Position numbers and translations under genes: made by a program. The notes beneath the pieces are model-generated. The model was not told where the DNA came from. It searched no databases and saw only the letters and a list, made by a program, of their open reading frames with translations. Below, in pieces: positions 55,287-64,000 of a stretch of 64,000 nucleotides of DNA (its first letter is position 1; each line of letters starts with the position of its first letter). This DNA is from Gordius sp. MW1 (taxonomy: Eukaryota > Nematomorpha > Gordioida > Gordea > Gordiidae): NCBI GenBank assembly GCA_964036665.1, contig OZ038531.1, positions 20,624,324 through 20,688,323 on the forward strand, in the 5' to 3' direction.

Positions 55287-55433
55287 AGTGGACGGCCTTT
55301 TTGAGGCCTGGTAAAAATTGCCTACACCATTCTTTGCAGAAAGTGCGGCGGGGTATTGGGAGTAGTTTTCAACTAGCAATAACCGCACCTCGGTAAAACA
55401 TCATTGGTTACGGTATCGCCACTGCGCAAAGCT
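55287..55433 (-). ncRNA. U4: U4 spliceosomal snRNA, copy 2
   Basis: Mirror copy of 43091-43236, starting AGCTTTGCGCAGTGGCGATA at 55433 on the minus strand. The Sm site GCAATTTTTACC and the 3' hairpin are intact. I saw no difference from copy 1 within the RNA. The promoter-like block (about 55471-55492) is also kept. Confidence 0.9.
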
Positions 55434-56093
55434 ATTGCTCATCTATTTACCTTTGTTTACATTGCTGTTACTATAAACATTTTTCCATAGTTTAATAATT
55501 AACCAAATATTTATTTTTGTTGATAATGATAAAATTAAATAATATTATTTTTATATGTAAAATCTAGTAAATAAATTTCTGTTAATAGTTTCTTTTTATA
55601 TAGTCAAAAATTTCGTGTAAAAATAGAATATGTTTTAATAGCATTGCTGCCATCTATACTACAATAAATTTTACACAACATGATGCTCTACGATGTTGCA
55701 TATATAATATTACTGCGATTTATAATCTTTTCATATATTTTATAAAATAAATTTCAGAAATCATTAATCAGACTAAATTTTTGTGTTTGATCAGCTTTTT
55801 TAAATACGCAAAGTATTTTCAAATAAATTGTTTATTTTATTTTCAGCCACTAAAACTAAAAGAAATAAAAACATAAGTTTTATAAAATAAATACTTTCTT
55901 TAAAATCATTGATTAACCATTTCATAAAAAATATGTTTAAAGTTGACTTAAATAGATTCATGGGAACCGGTCAAAGGAGCACAGAAATAGGAGCGAAACC
56001 CGTCATGATTGCTCAGGATGAATTTAACATATTGTCTTAGCACAAAATATTTTATATTAACATGTCCTAGTGAAATCATAACAAGTAAATATA

Positions 56094-56143
56094 TGGGTTA
56101 GGGTAAGTGTTAGGGCTAGGGTAAGGGTTAGGGTTTGGGTTAT
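56094..56143 (-). repeat. TTAGGG-like degenerate array, right arm
   Basis: TGGGTTAGGGTAAGTGTTAG, GGCTAGGGTAAGGGTTAGGG on the plus strand; mirror of 42489-42538. Confidence 0.7.
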
Positions 56144-56399
56144 AATTACAAAGTGTGCTCCTTTCCTGATGAACTCTGATGAGCTCCTTTGACCCCCACT
56201 CAGATTCATTACCAGTTGTTTGGAATCCATCGTTGTCAAATGACCTTTTTGTGTTATAATTTAATCTAATTTAAAACATAAACTTCCAGACTTTCGAAAT
56301 TTTGAGGAAAAAATTCTTTTGAAAATAATTATTTTCCTTAATTTATGCAAAATAAATTTCTGGCTCATCTGCCAATCTTTAATTGTTCGTACTCTTACC

Positions 56400-56486
56400 A
56401 TAGGCGTAGCCAGGGAGGAGGGGACAGAAAGGGTCAGCTGCCCACCTTTAAATCCAGAGATCGTCAAAATTTAATATATTTAATTA
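56400..56486. mobile_element. hAT-type MITE remnant at the outer edge of the right arm
   Basis: ATAGGCGTAGCCAGGGAGG, GCAGCTG..., with family centre; mirror copy at about 42145-42232. The other end is missing in both arms. Confidence 0.6.
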
Positions 56487-56564
56487 AGGCTTAATTCTAA
56501 AACGCTGGGCGACATTTGAAATTTCAGAACGGTATATAAACCAATCATTATAAAGATATTTTTT

Positions 56565-56714
56565 CTAAATTATTCCGGGCCGGGCCTTTATTTTATGAAT
56601 TAGGCCCGGCCCGGCCCGGAATTTTACAGTTTCAAAATTTCAGGCCCGGGCCCGGCCCGGGCCTCGGTCTTTTCCGGGCCGGGCCGGGCCTCGGGCCGCC
56701 CGTGCAGGTCTCTA
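56565..56714. mobile_element. AGAGACC-ended transposon, terminal fragment (copy C)
   Basis: Starts inside the element (CTAAATTATTCCGGGCCGGG) and runs to the tip GTGCAGGTCTCTA, followed by CTGATGTA (56715-56722). That octamer is the reverse complement of TACATCAG next to copy A (44603-44610). Sequence differs from copies A and B, with an extra GC block. Confidence 0.85.
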
Positions 56715-56865
56715 CTGATGTAGTCAAACTGGCAGTTAATTGATTTGTATAATTATTCATGTTAAGCCAAGGTGACTCGAGATTTTTGAAACCCCTAGCG
56801 CTGTGCCTGCCGAACGACTATTTCCAAAATATATTTGTGGATTAAATCATTAATTTTCTAGAATT

Positions 56866-57010
56866 CATGGGAGTAGCCAGGTTTTGGAAAGTTCAATTAG
56901 AGGGGGACAAAACATAAAACTTTTTAATTTTTTAAAGTTTTTGCATTGAAAATTTTTTTTTCTCGTAAATTAGGGAGGGGCAGCCGCCCCCCCCCCTGGC
57001 TACGCCCATG
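56866..57010. mobile_element. hAT-type MITE copy
   Basis: CATGGGAGTAGCCAGG ... CTGGCTACGCCCATG with typical layout; flanks CTAGAATT / CTTATATT (6/8). Confidence 0.82.
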
Positions 57011-57714
57011 CTTATATTTATTATGCCTTAACTCATATATTATAAAATAACTATTTCATCGCAAAGTTAGTTAAAAATGGAAGTTAACTTTCTGGAATAT
57101 AAAATTTGACCTTAAAATATATCATGATAGTTATTACTATTTAATTATAATGATTTTTTCTTATTCCAACAATAATTTAATTGTTGCTTTTAAAACGTTC
57201 TAATAAGTGCAACTAATTATTAGGTTTATAAATAATAGTTTTGTTATTTTAACATGCAATATACTTTATGGGCTATAATTGATGATGGTAATATCAATGG
57301 ATCAAAACGTTTGCCTTAAATTAGCTGAACAAAGGGCCTACTTTAAGCTCTAGCCAGTGTTGATAAAGCAATTAGTCCAAATTCGAAACCCAGTCAAATA
57401 TAAGTAAGCATATAAATTTTTTAGTTAACATTTGACAGAGCCAGATTAAAAGCAAATGTTATAATCTGCTTAAATTAAATAATTTATTTATCTATACTTC
57501 AAGTTTAATGAATTTGCACTTTCTACAGAAAATGTTATATTCATTTGGTTCATATGGTAAATGACATGTCGCATTATTAATTGTTATGCAATTTATGGTC
57601 TTTATCAAGTTTGTGTATTAAAGTTTTTCAAAAAAAAAGTAGTTTGCAATTTTTGATTTTTCAAAATTTATCTTAGTAATTTTTATGGGGAAATTTGTAT
57701 TTTGTATAAAAATT
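57011..57714. other. AT-rich DNA, nothing recognised
   Basis: No coding or repeat signal recognised. Confidence 0.5.
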
Positions 57715-58008
57715 CTTAAAAAGTCGAGACAAGTCGGGAATCCTAGTCTATACGAGACCAAGATTTTTTCAAACCGAGAGGAGATGAGATCTAGATCAGT
57801 GATTCTTAACCTTTTTATACACGCGGCAATTTTTTTGCGGCCCCCCATTTTTTTCATAATAATTTATATTTGTTAAATTATCTATAATATATAGATTTTC
57901 AATTTTTGTTTCATTTTATTATATAATAAACATAAAACACAACTTTATTATTTCATTATCTATTTAAATAACATAAAAACTTTATAATTAAACATAAAAA
58001 GTATTCAT

Positions 58009-58275
58009 TTATAATAAAAAATATATGCATTCTGAAATATATTTAATGAGATATCTGCTGATGACATCATCAACCATTTCGTTAATTCTTGGTTCAATTG
58101 ATTGTAATGCTATGCTCATGCAGGAATCTAGTCGCAATCGATTGCGTTTTTTAGTTTTTATATTTACCATGGTTGAGAAGCCTTTTTCACACAAATATGT
58201 ACTAGCGAAAGGCAGCAAATTTTGCATTGCTGCTGAAAATAATGGAAGATATTCTGCACGAATTTGTATCCACAA
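58009..58275 (-). pseudogene. C-terminal fragment of a hAT (FAM200/ZBED5/SCAND3-like) transposase
   Basis: 88 codons: LPFASTYLCEKGFSTMVNIK, TKKRNRLRLDSCMSIALQSI, EPRINEMVDD. This is the conserved C-terminal dimerisation stretch (LLPFxTTYLCExGFSxLxxIKTKxRNRL). The N-terminal and catalytic parts are gone, so it is a deletion derivative. Confidence 0.85.
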
Positions 58276-58371
58276 TTGAAGATTTTAAATTACAATCATT
58301 TATTAATTATAATAATGAAAAAATTATTTTCATTATATATAATAAGTTTCACAGCTTTTTTTAATACCAGC

Positions 58372-58440
58372 AGGTGTGAGTGGTTATAGCGAATCTTGTA
58401 AACAGAAGGCAACGAGTTCGAATCCCCCTGGTGAGTATTT
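58372..58440 (+). repeat. tRNA-derived SINE head or tRNA pseudogene
   Basis: GTGAGTGGTTATAGCG resembles an A-box, and GAGTTCGAATCCC is a near-perfect B-box, about 35 nt apart. The sequence starts GCAGGTGTGAGTGGTTA, like Ser/Leu tRNAs, but no proper anticodon stem or acceptor stem forms. It lies inside the Buster-like remnant. Confidence 0.6.
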
Positions 58441-58634
58441 TTTCTAAAGCTTTTCTGAATATTTTTATTATATTCTAAAAAATTTTGCATAATTTGGCGG
58501 CCCCCCGGCAAACTTCTCACGGCCCCCTTAGGGGCCGCGACAAGAATCACTGCTAGATCATGATAATCGCACCCGAGACGAGATTTCACTTTCGAGACCG
58601 AGACGGGACGAGATCGATACACTATACTGGTTAA

Positions 58635-59073
58635 CCCCGCGTTCGTGATGACGCGCGAAAGCGGAAAAAGCGAAGTGAATTTTTGGGCTAATAAATCGAA
58701 CTTTTCAATTTTTTATTAATATTTTTAAATTATTTATCATATATCAATGGTATTCATTGATAAGATCGTAATTATTCTATAAACATATACAATTATATAA
58801 AAAATACATACATACCAAATTCAATTTTTTAATCATTGCGCGAAAAGTACAAAATGATTTGTGTCTTATTTTCGTTCGCTTTATGCCGCGGGCGAAATAA
58901 TCGTCTGCGGTTTCACTATGAAAGCATCCTATTTACAATTGTTACTTTCGTAATATATATGATAAAATTCACGATGAATATAAGATATTAAGACAAATAA
59001 TGAAAAGTTTGATAAATTAGCACAAAAATTCACTTCGCTTTTTTTCGCTTCACGCGCCATCACGAACGCGGGG
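58635..59073. mobile_element. MITE with about 50-bp inverted ends, Harbinger-like 3-bp TSD
   Basis: CCCCGCGTTCGTGATGACGC at the left pairs with GCGCCATCACGAACGCGGGG at the right; the arms go on through GAAGTGAATTTTTG. TAA flanks both sides (58632-58634, 59074-59076), as in PIF/Harbinger. Non-coding, 439 bp. Confidence 0.82.
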
Positions 59074-59191
59074 TAAGTAAGATATAAACTAACTTTTGTC
59101 ATCGAGCAGAGTTGCTTGATATAACCCGTGGTGTCGAGAAGAACTGTTTGAAATTAAACATGGTTTTCAGCAAGTTTCATTATAGCGTACT

Positions 59192-60790
59192 GAGAGCCCC
59201 ACAAAATGGAATTCTTCGACCAGAGCCCGAATTTTCTTTTAAACACAGGCCCGACCCAAGCCCGGCCCGATATTTTTAAAACATAGATTAAATTTTTTTT
59301 AATATTCAGAATATCCACCTACATCTTTTATTTAACACAAAATTTATCTCCTCTAAAAAGCCTACTCACTCAGCAAAGGAACTATTAAAAAGTTTTAATA
59401 AACCAATCTTGGTAGATCAGCATTGGAAAAAGGATGCATGTGAATGAACTGAGACAAAGTTATAATTTATAAGGGACTCCAAATCAATCAAAAAATTAAG
59501 ATTTTATCTATATAGTCCTGTGAACTTTACACTAATCACAATTTTCAATAGCTCCAATTTTTTGCAGTTCACTTTATTTATACTTTTTTAATCTTGACAA
59601 TAATAAAGTTTAAAAGTTTCCTTTAATAAATACTATACAAATGATAATTGTAAAATAAAAGAAAACGATACCACATTGATAACAATCTACTGTTTAGGTC
59701 AGTCGGCTCGCCCGTCAAAATCTTAAATTATAAGCCCGGGACCGGCCCGCTCATTTTATACAAAGCCCGAGCCCAGCCTCAGCCCGTAATTTTATTTATA
59801 TTTTTACTTACTTTTTTTTACCGATATGGTATACTATATGTATGTGTTAAAAATGTTGTAAAAATAATAATACCCGGTCAGACGAGTTCTTTTATCTTTT
59901 ACGAGGCGACATTAGAGGAAAATTATTTCTTTATGCCCCTTGGGATACATAAAACCATAAAAGCCAAAAAACATTTTAAAATCCTTATTTAAGGTTATAA
60001 TCTTTTTAATAAAGTTACTTGGCTTCTTTGCTTTTCCAGCATTTTAATTTGGTTGTTGATATAAAATGTAAAAACGGGGATTATTTACAAAAGTAACTGG
60101 AAGAAGTAAATTTTATAATTTGTTTTTAAATTTGTTAATGATTATATTTATAAAAATTAATAATATCATACGATATTAAATATGAATAAAGTAGAACTTA
60201 AACCTCCACAATAGGGAAAGGGAGGCAAATATGGTTAGCTTACCTTTTTTCATTGCTTCTAATTTAAACATTTTTCCATATTTTAATAATTAAGAATATA
60301 TTTGTTTTCGTTAAATAAATATTTGTGTTTGGTTATGTAAAATTAATATTTATGGTGGGTATAATATATTTAGATATAATTATTAATATTTTTAGTAAAA
60401 TTTAATCTTTATAAGTAACATTGATGCCATCTATATTACAAAATTTTTCCTTAAAGCGTCAATATTCATTTAAAAATTTTGTGTAGCGTAAAAATTGTCA
60501 CTAAGGTAAAACCACAAAATAATTTTTATTAATTTTATGACACCTTAACTCACCAATTTTGGTTTAAATATTTTGTTAAGCTCTAAAAATAACAATTATA
60601 ACAATTGTCACCCAGGTAAAATCACATTTAATAATTTTATTTGGTGTAGTGTAAATAAAAAATTTAATAAAATATTTAGCTAGATTTGGCCTTGGGTGGA
60701 ATTCGGGCCTTGGATTGGGCCGAACCATGCCCGAGACCCGATTAAATGAGCAGCCCGGTCGGGGCTTCGAACGGCCCGTGCAGGGCTCTA
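59192..60790. mobile_element. hAT-like element with ends (T/G)AGAGCCC and perfect 8-bp TSD
   Basis: Left tip GAGAGCCCCACAAAATGG, right tip (reversed) TAGAGCCCTGCACGGGCCG; AGCGTACT at 59184-59191 and 60791-60798 (8/8). GC-rich CCCGG/GGCCC blocks inside, like the AGAGACC family, of which it is a diverged relative. No coding frame. Confidence 0.75.
60230..60650 (-). repeat. Arm of an inverted repeat with an orphan U4 promoter-like block
   Basis: Reverse complement of about 60960-61500. It includes, on the minus strand, a block TTAAAATATGGAAAAATG (about 60272-60290) like the U4 upstream element, but no U4 RNA follows it. It overlaps the right part of the element at 59192-60790. Confidence 0.65.
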
Positions 60791-60959
60791 AGCGTACTAG
60801 CAAATAGTTGGCATATAATGCTAATATTATCATGATTCTAGTATTTTTACAAAATTACTAAAAATTAATTGAACCATAAAACAATCGATTAAATTGTCAT
60901 GAAATTATTAAAAATAAATAATTAACATTTTAAGAGCCAAAAAAATAATTCAAACTATA

Positions 60960-61500
60960 GTTGGTGGCTTAGAGTGTCACAAAATGATTAAATGTGGTTT
61001 TAACTTGCTGACAATTGTCATAATTGGTATATATAAAGCTAAACAAAATATTTAAACCAAATTGATGCGTTAGGGGGTCATAAAAAATTACAATCATTTT
61101 GTGGTTTTACCTTAGTGACAAATTGGTGGAGGAAAAATATTTTGTAATATAGATGGCATTAATGTTACTTTAAAAGATTAAATTTTACTAAAGATATAAA
61201 TAATTACATTGAAAAACATTACACTCATTATATATATTCCTTAATTTTACATAACCAAACACTAATATTAAAATATAATTTATACTAGTTAAAGAAACAA
61301 CCATTTAACTTAAACTTAATTTCGTTAATATTTGAACAAAATTAATTACTAAATAACCAATTAATAAAATCATTTTAGAACTCTTACCTTATTTATTTAT
61401 ATATGAATTATATTTCCTTATAAATATATTCATGAATTTTTATTACAAACAAAACAAATATATTCTTAATTATTAAATTATGGAAAACTGTTTATAGTAG
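60960..61500 (+). repeat. Arm of an inverted repeat upstream of U4 copy 3
   Basis: Pairs with 60230-60650. Shared motifs: TTGTAATATAGATGGCA, also found in the arms of the large inverted repeat (42862-42880 and its mirror), GTGGTTTTACCTTAGTGACA, and the promoter-like block near 61476-61497. Confidence 0.7.
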
Positions 61501-61534
61501 CAGCAATGTAAACAAAGATAAATAGATGAGCATT

Positions 61535-61681
61535 AGCTTTGCGCAGTGGCGATACCGTAACCAATGGTGTTTTACCGAGGTGCGGTTATTGCTAGTTAAA
61601 AACTACTCCCAACCCCGCCACACTTTCTGCAAAGAATGGTGTAAGCAATTTTCACCAGGCCCTAAAAAGGCCGTCCACTTA
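61535..61681 (+). ncRNA. U4: U4 spliceosomal snRNA, copy 3 (diverged)
   Basis: AGCTTTGCGCAGTGGCGATA start, CCGAGGTGCGGTTATTGC, AAAACTACTCCCAA, then CCCCGCCACACTTTCTGCAA. It differs from copies 1 and 2 at about a dozen places, including loss of 'TAC' before CCCCGCC and a changed Sm site (GCAATTTTCACC). The 3' hairpin GGCC...AAAGGCC is kept. Probably a pseudogene or variant; the promoter-like block upstream remains. Confidence 0.85.
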
Positions 61682-62008
61682 TCAAATAAAAATTTATTGT
61701 CACATTTTTGATGTTAATTATATTACGAATTTGATTCTACTTGTAATTTTATAAAGAATAATTATCAAATAAATAAACTAAAAAATGATTTAATTGAAGA
61801 GTCTACATAAAAGAGCCACACACACACATTGCTAGTCCCTTTTCTTTTAATGACATTCAACGTGGGCATGTTGCAAACCTACCACAATATATGATTTTTT
61901 CATAGAGACTATGACCTGATGTTAGGGGGGGGGGGTGTTAGCTAGATGTTATTAATATTATAAAGTGCCCCTCCCCCTCATACCTTTCACCAAAATGGTG
62001 GTTTAATG

Positions 62009-62110
62009 CTTGGGCGTAGCTAGCATTGGAAGGGGGGGGGGCAATAATAATTTAGGGGGGCGTAAAATTAATTTTTTGAATATTTAGTCATAATTTTAAT
62101 AAATTTCAAC
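62009..62110. mobile_element. hAT-type MITE, left half
   Basis: CTTGGGCGTAGCTAGC with G-rich block, GCAATAATAATTTAGG and AAATTTCAAC centre; the right end is missing. Confidence 0.65.
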
Positions 62111-62716
62111 AAAAAAAACAGCACATGTGGCAGTGCTATAAAAATAACAAAGCCCCCTCGTAATTTTATCTAAGATTTAGGACCATGGTAAAGGAAATCA
62201 GTAAAAAAAAGGGACCTTACACTAGGGAAGCGTATCTCACAATGGACTTTTAATGGTGATGGTACTAAGTCGTAGTCCTTTATCTGAGCTGGACTTAAAT
62301 GACGCGTTCCAACACAACACTACTAGCAATTTAAATGATATAAAACATTATGAGGTTTTTTAAAAACTAATAAACGTTTATTTCCAAATAATTGTGTATA
62401 TATGCTAAAATATATATGATCTGGCATAGAGCGATGGATTGAAATTGAATTGGATTTTACGATTTTCATGGTGATTTTCTACTTGATGTAAAAAAATTCT
62501 TCGTGATCGTGTGTAATGGAAGTAATATATAATAATATTTGTTAAAGAAATTAGCTGCGACCGGTACCTAAATAACCGAGGGTCGTGTCCACTACTGGGA
62601 CAAAAAAGATATTGCTGAGGGGTTTCTATTTTTAACTTTTTTTTTTCTCTCAGTAGAAGAGATGAGGTCGGGAGAGGTGTTAGATTTGGCGAATATATCA
62701 ACCGTACTGAAGTCCA
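62111..62716. other. Plain DNA, nothing recognised
   Basis: The minus-strand frame at 62405-62701 has no recognised motif and is not called. Confidence 0.5.
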
Positions 62717-62890
62717 ATGTTGGAAAAACGGCTGGGATTTGTTTAGTCGACAAACAGAAACATACCAAAGGTTTTTTTTGATCGGTTTATGCGACTAATA
62801 AAAACAGACCAAAAAACTTTTGGTTTATTTATATTTAGTCGACTAAAGCCAAGTTCGACCAAACAAAACCCAGCCGTTTGTACAACACTA
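62717..62890. mobile_element. MITE with ACGGCTGGG-type inverted ends, copy 2
   Basis: Left AATGTTGGAAAAACGGCTGG, right ACCCAGCCGTTTGTACAACA; GTCGAC(T/A)AA motifs pair inside. Second member of the family at 41138-41316, with both ends present. Confidence 0.7.
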
Positions 62891-63136
62891 GTACGTCGTT
62901 AATAAGCGTTTAGATCGCGAGATGATTGTTACGCCGTCGGGTATTTTACCGTCAGTAGACCTTAGGCTTGAAGGTTCCTGTGAATTAGGAAAGCCGCCTT
63001 TTTCTGACCAATTATTCCATTCATAATGGAATGATGGCAATGCCGCCCCTTGCTCTATTAGAGTAAAGGATAATGGTCGTTTGCTAGAACCGATTGGCGA
63101 CAAAGGTCGCAGTGGAAGGAAGGCACAATGTGCCAA
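62891..63136 (-). other. Open stretch with GC content above its surroundings, unidentified
   Basis: 82 codons open on the minus strand (first in-frame start is TTG at 63136), reading FLPLRPLSPIGSSKRPLSFT, LIEQGAALPSFHYEWNNWSE, KGGFPNSQEPSSLRS. The plus strand is also open over much of it (GILPSVDLRLEGSCELGKPP). Base composition is near 45-48% GC in AT-rich surroundings. It begins where the MITE ends. Could be a fragment of a transferred or repeated sequence; I do not recognise the family. Confidence 0.35.
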
Positions 63137-64000
63137 AAAATGTCAACGAATTATTTTCAACAGGGGTAAAATCTTACAGTTGTTTCTGTTGTGATATAAG
63201 TTAATAACTTTTGAAAATGACATTCACATATTTTGGTGCTCCTAGAAAAAAACAAAATGCAAACCTAACTGAATAGGTAAATACCCTACATTTTGGAACG
63301 TCTTTAATGATCTGTAATGCTATTATGAGATACTTTTAATTTTCACTCTTAGTCATTTTCAGAAATATATATGAAAATAGCAACTATATGGCTAAACTAA
63401 TAATAATATACAAAAAATCCATAAATTAAGAGCAATTAGCAATTAATAGCTTAATCTCAATCGATAACATGTAGATCTACCCAACCTTTAAAGCAAAGAG
63501 AGCATCATAAGCTGTAGTTATAACGAGGGGTACATTATGAAGTAACTGTAGGGCAAAACTAAAAAAATTACGCATAGGTGTATTTCCTCCTAGATCTGTT
63601 CTGCTAAAACAAAAACTTATCCTCGATGTGTTTACAAGTTGCAAAATACTAAATGCAACAAAAACAACATTATGTTGTTAAAAATAACTTTTTTTGTAGA
63701 TTTTTGAAAGGAATGAGTGTATGTAACTAATAAACAATTAATAACTATAAGAATTGATTATTAGTTTAAGGCAGGTTAAGGGTCAAATTCTTAACTTAAA
63801 TAAAATTGCTTATGGTTGCTTAAAAATACATAAATGTTAATTATAATAGCATGTTAGGGTATTAAAATAACTTTTTATTCAAGATAGATTATTAGTACCA
63901 GAACCTAAAAGAATTGGTGTTAATGATTATCACAACGAATGTAATATGTAGTTATCAATTTTTATTAATAAAACGCATTTAACTTCAGTTAAAACAAATT
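63137..64000. other. AT-rich DNA, nothing recognised
   Basis: No gene, RNA or repeat recognised to the window end. Confidence 0.5.

Larger units (their letters stand above)
49342..56564 (-). repeat. Right arm of the large inverted repeat (interrupted by a gypsy element)
   Basis: Mirror of 42068-44602: AGAGACC-ended element (49342-55115 including the gypsy insert), then MITE remnant, U4 snRNA (minus), telomere-like array and outer MITE remnant. It ends at about 56564, where a further partial copy of the AGAGACC element starts. About 110 bp near 55840-55950 have no match in the left arm. Confidence 0.92.
57797..58552. mobile_element. hAT remnant of Buster/FAM200-like type
   Basis: Inverted ends CAGTGATTCTTAACC and (reversed) CAGTGATTCTTG, with GCGGCCCCCC blocks inside both. 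CTAGAT borders both sides (57791-57796, 58553-58558). Contains a C-terminal transposase fragment on the minus strand and a tRNA-like SINE. It inserted in a GAGACGAG-rich repeat, whose halves flank it. Confidence 0.8.

Noticed and set aside
61526-61711. Plus-strand 61-codon open frame
   Set aside because: It lies across U4 snRNA copy 3; the RNA explains the sequence.

Overview
The window is a piece of an AT-rich animal nuclear genome, most likely an arthropod. The reasons are an intron-rich teneurin gene of arthropod type, spliceosomal introns with GT..AG borders, arthropod-style Ty3/gypsy retrotransposons, U4 snRNA copies, and many hAT-type DNA transposons and MITEs. I cannot fix the species. 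A parasitic or free-living crustacean is possible but unproven.

Region 100-20780 (minus strand) is a partial teneurin (Ten-m/Ten-a family) gene. I could join 19 coding exons with matching reading-frame phases and GT..AG borders: an intracellular domain (20780-9400), one membrane segment (8936-8836), a membrane-proximal beta domain (8412-7519), eight EGF repeats (7041-4242), the region after the EGF repeats (3493-756), and the start of the NHL propeller (665-100). The C-terminal half lies beyond position 1, and the first exon(s) lie somewhere above 20780, possibly outside the window. Introns hold MITEs, microsatellites, a decayed hAT element with a MITE nested in it (12330-14674), and a tRNA-like SINE that either interrupts or extends one coding exon.

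Region 20781-64000 has no recognisable host protein gene on either strand. It may be the long first intron of teneurin or the intergenic DNA upstream of it. It is a nest of mobile elements: a very young, internally deleted Ty3/gypsy LTR element that landed in a MITE (23028-27568); a near-complete hAT with a perfect 8-bp target duplication (44905-48185); an older, frameshifted gypsy element (49494-54071); a Buster/FAM200-like hAT remnant (57797-58552); a Harbinger-like MITE (58635-59073); and another hAT-like element (59192-60790).

The most unusual structure is a large inverted repeat, with arms at 42068-44602 and 49342-56564. It is built from a GC-ended transposon plus about 1.3-1.4 kb of flanking DNA, and each arm carries a full U4 snRNA sequence with its upstream promoter-like block. 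A third U4 copy sits at 61535-61681. The target-site footprints around the arms point to a composite transposition or an inversion between element copies. A stretch of about 7 kb (32901-39889) shows nothing I can name beyond AT-rich DNA.
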